NCBI GenBank assembly: GCA_032433765.1
Contig: JAVIAB010000024.1
Span: forward strand, 17,560,648-17,624,647
Direction of reading: 5' to 3'
DNA from: Megaustenia siamemsis
Lineage: Eukaryota > Mollusca > Gastropoda > Stylommatophora > Ariophantidae
Length of the DNA: 64,000 bases
How positions within the stretch are numbered: position 1 is the first letter of the stretch; each line of letters opens with the position of its first letter. Positions 57,840 to 64,000 of this stretch are shown here, piece after piece. A program made the position numbers and the translations under genes. The notes under the pieces are model-generated. The model ran no database searches and had not been told where the DNA came from. It saw only the letters and a list, made by a program, of their open reading frames with translations.

Positions 57840-58204
57840 TAGATTAATACAGAAGACCTAGTATTGCAGTACCTCTAGGTAGGACAAGTTCCAATTTCAG
57901 ATAAATACAGAAGGCCTAGTATTGCAGTACCTCTAGGCAGGACAAGATCCAACTTGAGATTAATAAGAAGGCCTAGTATTGCAGTACCTCTAGGCAGGAC
58001 AAGATCCAACTTGAGATTAATAAGAAGGCCTAGTATTGCAGTACCTCTAGGCAGGACAAGATCCAACTTGAGATTAATAAGAAGGCCTAGTATTGCAGTA
58101 CCTCTAGGCAGGACAAGTTCCAACTTGAGATTAATAAGACGACCTAGTATTGCAGTACCTCTAGGTAGGACAAGTTCCAACTTGAGATTAATACAGACGA
58201 CCTA
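57840..58204. repeat. 57-bp minisatellite, left block
   Basis: About six units containing cctagtattgcagtacctct and caacttgagattaat. Interrupted at 58204 by the mariner-type element. Confidence 0.95.
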
Positions 58205-58626
58205 TAGGTCGTTTCAAAATATTTTGAAGGTGTTTAAAATTCCATATCTCTGCAACCAATTGATTGATAATGCTGAAATTTTGCATATGGTCTTGTGATT
58301 TTTGGTCCCAAGAAGTACATTCATTCCTCACCAACAAACGTATAGTTTTAAATATTCTTTATTTGAAGTATACAAATTTAAGGCATTTTGGTCAAACCAT
58401 ATATTGGAGGAATTACCGCTTCATATGAGTGAGCACCCACGGACTTGTCATCTTGAACGTAATGCGCGCCAATTTCCCTGTTTTAAGCACTAAAAAACAC
58501 ATAAAACGCGTCATAGTTATAATTTTATATCCGGTGCATCCCATTTCCTGTCGTTTTGTTGTGATTTATGTGCAACGGCGTATCCTAATTATTGGTAATT
58601 TCGTTAAATTTGTGATCTGTTAGTCA

Positions 58627-59901
58627 ATGGGTATAAAAGTAAAGTTCCTTACATTGCAATCAGTGGCAATAAAGGTGTATAAATATTTTTGCATAGAAGC
58701 TAAGCGTGGAAAACTGTATCGAAGCTTCTCAAAGCCAGAAAAGAGAACTATTCACGCATTGGGTATAAGCAAACGCTTTTTCAAACAAGTGCTTAAAGCT
58801 AACGGAGTATCCAGTTCAATCAAGACTAGGACGCTAGGAAGAAAGAAAGTAGTAGATAGTTTTGACAAGGAAGTGATTAGAAGAGCAATTTGTAAAATGT
58901 TCGATTCCAAAGAAACTGTGACTTTAAGAAAACTGAAAATTCGACTGAGAGCAGAAAATGACATTGTTGTGTCGAAAACAACATTATGGAGAACTGTTAG
59001 AAGCATCGTTTTACGTTTAGAAAGTACGATAGTGGTAGAAATGTCATCTGCGAGAAGCCGCACTTAGTTTCTATGAGGAGTAAATATTTACGTGAAGTAC
59101 GGGAAATGCGTAACCAAGGTTATGATATTGTATTTCTAGATGAATCTTGGATAAATTCTCACCACACAAGTGCAAAGGAATGGCAGTTATCAGATGGAAG
59201 TATTAAAAGATGTGTACCCACTGGAAAAGGACAGCGTATTATAATGGCACATGCAGGCAGCCGAAAAGAAGGGTTGGTGAAAAATGCAGAACTTATATTC
59301 ACCTCTAATTATACTGACAACAGGGACTATCACACCGAGATGAATGGCCATATATTTAGAGAGTGATTGAAAATACTCTTCAACCAATTCTAGACAGACC
59401 ATCCTGTCTGGTAATGGACAACGCGTCGTACCACAATGCTGTGGCAGAAGAAGACAAAATTCCTACATCTACCAGTACAAAAGATGTTATAAAGATTTGG
59501 CTAAGAAAGGAAGGAATTCCATTTAACGAGGGATTTTTGAAACCTGAATTACTGTCACTTGTAAGAAATCGCAAAAGACCAAAGTATTCCAAATAGACAA
59601 AATCATTCAACAGCATGGTCATACGTGCTTGAGACTGCCCCCTTATCATCCACAATTAAACCCCATTGAACTCGTTTGGGCAAAAATTGAAGGGCAGGTG
59701 GCAGCTGAGAATACAAGTTTTAAACTATGCGATATAAAAGGACTGACATATGCTGCTCTATCACAGATTGACAAAGATTTTTGGTGCAAATGTGAAGATC
59801 ATGTCTTAAAAGAAGAAAATGACTATTGGAAAAAAGATGGACTATCGTTCGTTCAGCCCAGATTAGTAATCAATATGTTAGACTCCTCTGATTCAGAATA
59901 A
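58627..59901 (+). pseudogene. Transposase of the Tc1/mariner/IS630 superfamily, frameshifted
   Basis: Degenerate DDE transposase in four overlapping pieces. The first (58627 on) has a helix-turn-helix-like segment (FKQVLKANGVSSS, KTTLWRTVRS). The second, about 59015-59365, carries the first catalytic Asp in VFLDESWINSHH. The third, to about 59585, carries the second Asp in LVMDNASYHN. The fourth, to 59901, has LPPYHPQLNPIELVW with the third acidic residue. Frame changes near 59010, 59365 and 59580 each look like a single-base indel and make the gene non-functional. All three catalytic positions are still readable. The spacing and the NPIELVW motif identify the superfamily; I cannot name the family. 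Confidence 0.9.
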
Positions 59902-59994
59902 ATGAAATAATAATGGACGTTTTTATATGTCCGCATGATCAATCTTTAGCTAAAGTTGATAACGTTTTGAAAATGTAAAGATTCTTGATATGTG

Positions 59995-60165
59995 TACTGC
60001 AGGCATGCAAAGAAACTAAATCACTTTCATATGTCTTGTTTACGTAAAATAATGAAATTCACATGGAAAGACATAAAACGAACAATGTAGCTCTTTACAG
60101 AGAAGAGGATCCCGTGCTTACATCGGACTCTTTAGTCACATGCGTACCCATAAACAATAACTTTG
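59995..60165 (+). mobile_element. LINE H fragment nested in the mariner-type element
   Basis: Translates in part to KLNHFHMSCLRKIMKFTWKD, close to the RLNVFHMQCLRKIMHIKW segment of the LINE H copy at 10.9 kb. Short, 5'- and 3'-truncated and frameshifted. Confidence 0.55.
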
Positions 60166-60318
60166 CTTGATATGTCATGCTCGTTATCGCTCGCAACGGA
60201 TAATTAATTTTTAAAAATGTATTCTTTGTTGTATATTGTTTAAATAGTTTTCATTAATGGAACTGTTTATACGCTGATTTGTTTTAGACCGTCTGTAAAG
60301 GCTATAACATTGACATTC

Positions 60319-60630
60319 TCATAGTATTTTAAAGAAAGTAAACAATAGAAAGTAAACAGTTGATAAACGCCTCCAACTTTCAAGTTGTGTAGAGACGCCT
60401 ATGTCGAGAAGCTGATTTTCATTAATGTACGGTAAATTATTTTCTCCAGGAGCAAAAAGATCCGTAAATTCACTGAGATCAAAGGAAAGTGCTGCTTCAT
60501 GATGAAGCATACTTCCTACATCATTAAATTTTGTGAAATCGGTGGGACCTTGGAAAAACAAGGCCAGATGCAAAAAATCAAGTTTGTAAGTGCAGGGAAA
60601 GAGGAGATATTTCATGTTAATCGTGAACAT
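60319..60630 (-). CDS. Unrecognised reverse-strand open frame at the transposon's right end
   Basis: A 103-codon open frame read from 60630 to 60319, starting next to the right terminal repeat and opposite to the transposase. The middle (MLHHEAALSFDLSEF, then an acidic stretch with NNLPYINENQLLDIG) looks more like real protein than random translation. A good 3' splice site (ttgtttttccaag) precedes GPTDFTKF. It may be a second transposon gene, a captured host exon, or chance. I recognise no family. Confidence 0.3.
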   Translation of the reverse strand: MFTINMKYLLFPCTYKLDFLHLALFFQGPTDFTKFNDVGSMLHHEAALSFDLSEFTDLFAPGENNLPYINENQLLDIGVSTQLESWRRLSTVYFLLFTFFKIL

Positions 60631-60649
60631 TTAGATTTGAAACGACCAA

Positions 60650-61245
60650 TAGTATTGCAGTACCTCTAGGTAGGACAAGTTCCAACTTGAGATTAATACA
60701 GACGACCTAGTATTGCAGTACCTCTAGGTAGGACAAGTTCCAACTTGAGATTAATACAGACGACCTAGTATTGCAGTACCTCTAGGCTGGACAAGTTCCA
60801 ACTTGAGATTAATACAGACGACCTAGTATTGCAGTACCTCTAGTAGGACAAGTTCCAACTTGAGATTAATAAGAAGACCTAGTATTGCAGTACCTCTAGG
60901 CAGGACAAGTTCCAACTTGAGATTAATACAGAAGACCTAGTACTGCAGTACCTCTAGGTAGGACAAGTTCCAACTTGAGATTAATACAGAAGACCTAGTA
61001 TTGCAGTACCTCTAGGCAGGACAAGTTCCAACTTGAGATTAAAAAGAAGGCCTAGTACTGCAGTACCTCTAGGCAGGACAAGTTCCAACTTGAGATTAAA
61101 AAGAAGGCCTAGTAGTGCAGTACCTCTAGGCTGGACAAGTTCCAACTTGAGATTAAAAAGAAGGCCTAGTACTGCAGTACCTCTAGGCAGGACAAGTTCC
61201 AACTTGAGATTAAAAAGAAGGCCTAGTATTGCACTGTGACCTTCC
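60650..61245. repeat. 57-bp minisatellite, right block
   Basis: About ten more units of the same repeat; unit joints vary (acagacga, aagaag, aaaaagaag). Confidence 0.95.
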
Positions 61246-61454
61246 AGGCATGTCGTAAAAGGCGACTAAGAAGGTTGATCGATGGCTTGACAAGCTGTCA
61301 TTGTAAAAAGTATTGTTATGGAAACAGACCATAGATTTTAGAAGCAGTGATCTCCGCAATATGTGCCATTTTGGCACGCAAGGTTTATGTTTTTGAGATT
61401 GTGGTTCTGCCCTATATGCCGTCTTTGGCTCGAAAGGACGATAGATAGATAGTA
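61237..61454 (+). mobile_element. Family F repeat inserted in the 57-bp array
   Basis: ctgtgaccttccaggcatgt to ctcgaaaggacgatagatag. The flanks repeat agtattgca on both sides, giving a target duplication of about 9 bp that overlaps the (GATA)n tail. Confidence 0.82.
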
Positions 61455-61530
61455 TTGCAGTACCTCTAGACAGGACAAGTTCCAACTTCAGATTAATAAG
61501 AAGACCTAGTATTGCAGCACCTATAGGTAC
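61455..61530. repeat. 57-bp minisatellite, third block
   Basis: One and a half units after the family F insertion. Confidence 0.9.
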
Positions 61531-61991
61531 ACCCCTCCTCCCCCTCATATAATGCGAAAAAAATGTGCCCATTTTCAAGAAATTGGTTGATTTTCCTATA
61601 TTTGTTGTGAACAAGGAAATTTCCTGAGCTATTGGCAAACATCAAACAACTCTTTATAATTCAGGAAACACAGCGAATAACGCTATGATATTTTACTGAC
61701 TTATAGCATCCATACCGATAGACATTGTATCATGTCTGACCCCTGAGATCAAATTCAGATCATAAATCAACCTGAGACAGGAAATTCGAGTTCCCCGTGT
61801 CTGTCCTAGGGTAAACTCACAGCTGTGTGTCAAAAAATTCAAATAAAACACTATTTTTAGAGCTCTTAATGTTACATTTAAGTGATAGTAATTTTTACTA
61901 CAGTAACGTAAACACGTCAGTCACAGATTGACATCGTATTCTAAGCTTAACATCAAAAGTAGTATTCTAGGGTCAATAAAGAAATCTGTAC
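61531..61991. other. F-box intron next to exon 1
   Basis: No repeat or exon recognised; the donor of exon 1 is at 61991-61990 on the reverse strand. Confidence 0.45.
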
Positions 61992-62294
61992 CTGCTCCAT
62001 TCCTCAGCACAAAAGACAACACTTGCAGGACACACTGACAGGTGAGCAGCCATCTTGGATCTTTTCAGTATATGAGGACAGCCATACTCTTTGCTGAGAC
62101 AAGCTATACGTTCCTCTGGGCACATCATTGAATGCTCTAAAAGCTTGCACTCATGGCATCTCCAGCCACATAATTCACAAGCCACCATCACACACGAGGA
62201 GACATTATCTGCAAACTTGGAGCAGTTCCCCACATGGCATTTGAAACAGTGTTTATGCTGACCTGGTACGATGGGTTCATCAATTGGTCCATTG
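61992..62294 (-). CDS. FBXO30: FBXO30/40-like exon 1 (first visible): N-terminal zinc-binding region
   Basis: Exon read from 62294 to 61992 between acceptor ttcttattgcag and donor GTACAG, leaving in phase 2. It encodes HKHCFKCHVGNCSKF, then CELCGWRCHECKLLEH, CPEERIACLSKEYGCP and CPASVVFCAEEWSR. Cys/His spacing and CPASVV..C..EW are the N-terminal TRAF-like zinc-finger signature of FBXO30 and FBXO40. There is no in-frame ATG at the 5' side and the exon begins with the last base of a codon. The start codon must therefore sit in a further upstream exon, expected to be short because vertebrate FBXO30 has only about ten residues before this region. Confidence 0.93.
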
Positions 62295-62469
62295 CTGCAA
62301 TAAGAAAGGAAAAAAAATATTTCACTTCTTACTGAACTTACTCAGCAACCTGTTGATTTTGGCACCTCATAGGAGAGCCACCAGTGTGGTCTACAAAGAG
62401 ATCCTTCAGCAGAGCAATAAAAAAATGTTTACGCTAAAGTGTTGATGGCTTTATATATTCATCGAATCT

Positions 62470-62825
62470 TCATCATCGTCATTGAGTACCATCTCCGCAA
62501 CGAAGGTTGGCTACCATGGAGCACCATTCTGCTCTGTCTCTTGCTTTGATGGGACAGGTTGTCATAGGCTGATTTGTCCATCTTTTGATGTAACTTGACC
62601 ATGTTAGTCTTGGTCTGCCTCTTTTACTGTGTATTTTCCCTTCCAAGATTACTTTAAGTAGGCTGTTGTGTCTTTTAACATGCCCTAAAAATCTTATTGT
62701 CTCATTTGAATAGTGTTTAGTAATTCTCTTTTCATTTTTAGTTCTTTTAAAAGTTAATATTTGGTTTTCTTTTCTTTCCATCTAATTCTTCTTTTCTTCT
62801 ATAAATCCACATTTCAAAGGCTTCA
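62470..62825 (-). mobile_element. LINE D 3' end
   Basis: Reverse copy: IRFLGHVKRHNSLLKVILEG then GRPRLTWSSYIKRW and RAEWCSMVANLRCGDGTQ; ends at a short ATG-type run near 62470-62482. Confidence 0.85.
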
Positions 62826-62827
62826 AT

Positions 62828-62990
62828 CGCATGTGAGACCTTAGCGATCAAACACGTGGGGGGGAGAGAGACATCAGTCGGGCTAAACCCCAACGTGTGT
62901 TTTTCTTAAGTTAAGCCCTTAACTTATGACTGACTCAGCAGGTCGGTAAGGGATAAATGTTTTATGCTCAGAGAAATACACAGAAGATGG
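62828..62990. repeat. About 155-bp repeat, second copy
   Basis: Near-identical to 11972-12130, including the inverted arms and gactgactcagcaggtcggt. Confidence 0.65.
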
Positions 62991-63004
62991 AGATAGATAA
63001 ACAT

Positions 63005-63605
63005 AAACAGTCTGAGAGATAAGATCAGAAATGAAGAACTGAGAAAAAAGCTAGGAATAGCCCCCGCCATAGAATATATAAGGAAACAACAGATAAAATG
63101 GTTTGGCCACGTGACAAGGCAGAAAGAACAAAACACAACACGCCTTCAACAAACGTGTGAGAACACCAGACCCAAGGGTCAACCACGAAAAAGATGGGTC
63201 GATGGAATATTAGAAGCACTAGGAAACATAACAGCAGCAGAGGCAAACAGAAGAGCAAAAGACTGCAAATTATATCTCCCCTCGATGCTGAAAAGGGAGT
63301 CGCGATAGCTCAGTGGTTAGTGAACTGGACTACAAAGGACACGGGGTAGGGTTCGTTCCCAACCGACGGCTTCCAGGTTCACCCAGCCTTAAATGGGTAC
63401 CGGATTTTTTTCTGGGAAAGTTAAGTGGCACGGGCGTAATACCGACCACATTACCCTAAAAATCATGTGCCGAAGGTCTGTAAAATTTATGGTCATTAAC
63501 ACCATATTCCCTATACGCCACTTGGCGTGACGGGGGTACTTTACTTTTTTTTTTTACTTACTCGACGCTGAAAGACAGATGAGGAAGGAAAGAAGAAGAA
63601 GAAAG
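63005..63605 (+). mobile_element. LINE C 3' end, split by SINE-1
   Basis: aaacaacagataaaatggtt and aagatgggtcgatggaatat, resuming after the SINE with acgctgaaagacagatgagg and an (AAG)n end. Confidence 0.75.
63294..63560 (+). mobile_element. SINE-1, full length, in LINE C
   Basis: CTCGATGCTGAAA at 63281-63293 and CTCGACGCTGAAA at 63561-63573 form the duplication (one difference). B box-like ggttcgttccc. Confidence 0.92.
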
Positions 63606-63694
63606 GCTTCAATTTCATCGCATATTATAGTATATAATTCACGTCATCATCAATACTTACTGGGTGTTGCCTGAACATCATGTAGTTGTGATAA

Positions 63695-64000
63695 ATTTAT
63701 CTATCTATTGACCTTTCGAGCCGTAACCGGCCCATAGGGCGTAGACCAAGATACACCTTCTCCTATATGATTTTTGTTCTAGCAGTTTTCTTTTAAAGAT
63801 ATTTATCAATCTCGCCATCTGTCTCTGTTCTGTGCAAGCAGTTCTATCTCATGAGGGAGCCGATTCCTGCTGCTCTTGCCTCTCTCATCAATGTTCTTCT
63901 CAGTGTCTCCCTGGGTCTTCTCTTTTTCTTTTACCTGTTGTTTCCCATATGAGGGCTTGCTTTGCTATCGATTATTATCTCTTCATCACATGTCCAACGT
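63695..64000 (-). mobile_element. LINE E 3' end, running off the window
   Basis: tctattgacctttcgagccg and gagggagccgattcctgctg as in 54534-54760. Confidence 0.8.

Larger units (their letters stand above)
58205..60649 (+). mobile_element. Tc1/mariner/IS630-class DNA transposon with TA duplication
   Basis: A 2445-bp element inserted in the 57-bp minisatellite. The ends share a 14-base inverted repeat with one mismatch (TAGGTCGTTTCAAA at the left, the complement of TTGGTCGTTTCAAA at the right). They are flanked by TA at 58203-58204 and 60650-60651. Removing the element and one TA restores a normal repeat unit. The transposase is broken (see the pseudogene entry), so the copy is not self-mobile. 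It also holds a LINE fragment and an unexplained reverse-strand open frame. Confidence 0.9.

Noticed and set aside
57954..58298. Frames with a repeated RRPSIAVPLGR motif
   Set aside because: Translation of the 57-bp minisatellite, present in both array blocks and on both strands.

Overview
This window is animal nuclear DNA: AT-rich, with spliced genes, large introns, tRNA-derived SINEs, many 5'-truncated LINE tails, a Penelope-type fragment, a Tc1/mariner-class DNA transposon and at least seventeen minisatellites. No bacterial operon, phage or CRISPR signal is present. The two host genes match conserved animal families (ZNF143/ZNF76 and FBXO30/FBXO40). The repeat complement suggests an invertebrate, perhaps a mollusc or other lophotrochozoan, but that placement is inference.

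Layout. (1) About 1-22.5 kb, + strand: the 3' two thirds of a ZNF143-like (Staf-type) zinc-finger gene. Six coding exons with matching splice phases encode fingers 2-7 and the C-terminal region (1089 nt, 362 residues plus stop). Finger 1 and the N-terminus lie upstream of the window. Its introns carry 40-, 28-, 36-, 30- and 39-bp minisatellites, a pentanucleotide array and LINE/SINE debris. (2) About 22.5-42.7 kb: no host coding exon seen. This stretch holds a 2.2-kb 30-bp satellite (same unit, opposite orientation to the array before the last exon), further minisatellites, LINE tails and several SINEs with recognisable target-site duplications. (3) About 42.7-62.3 kb, - strand: an almost complete FBXO30/FBXO40-like F-box gene in five visible exons (2398 nt, about 798 residues). 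Only a short N-terminal exon is missing. Its introns hold 44- and 57-bp arrays that were later split by a mariner-type element, a SINE and LINE tails. (4) 62.3-64 kb: LINE tails and one SINE, probably in the F-box gene's first intron or upstream region. The two genes are convergent.

The F-box protein is expected to be the substrate adaptor of an SCF (SKP1-CUL1-F-box) ubiquitin ligase, and the zinc-finger protein a promoter-binding transcription factor. Nothing in the sequence ties the two functionally. The most unusual signals are the non-standard cysteine spacing in two zinc fingers; duplicated 3' splice sites before the last ZNF143-like exon, each followed at once by an in-phase stop; the F-box stop codon lying inside a minisatellite; a stray copy of F-box coding sequence in its own intron; and two minisatellites that grew from different internal parts of the same SINE family. 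I did not find a convincing new multi-gene system. Repeat family letters (LINE A-H, SINE-1 to -4 and so on) are my own labels, and repeat edges are approximate unless a duplication is given.
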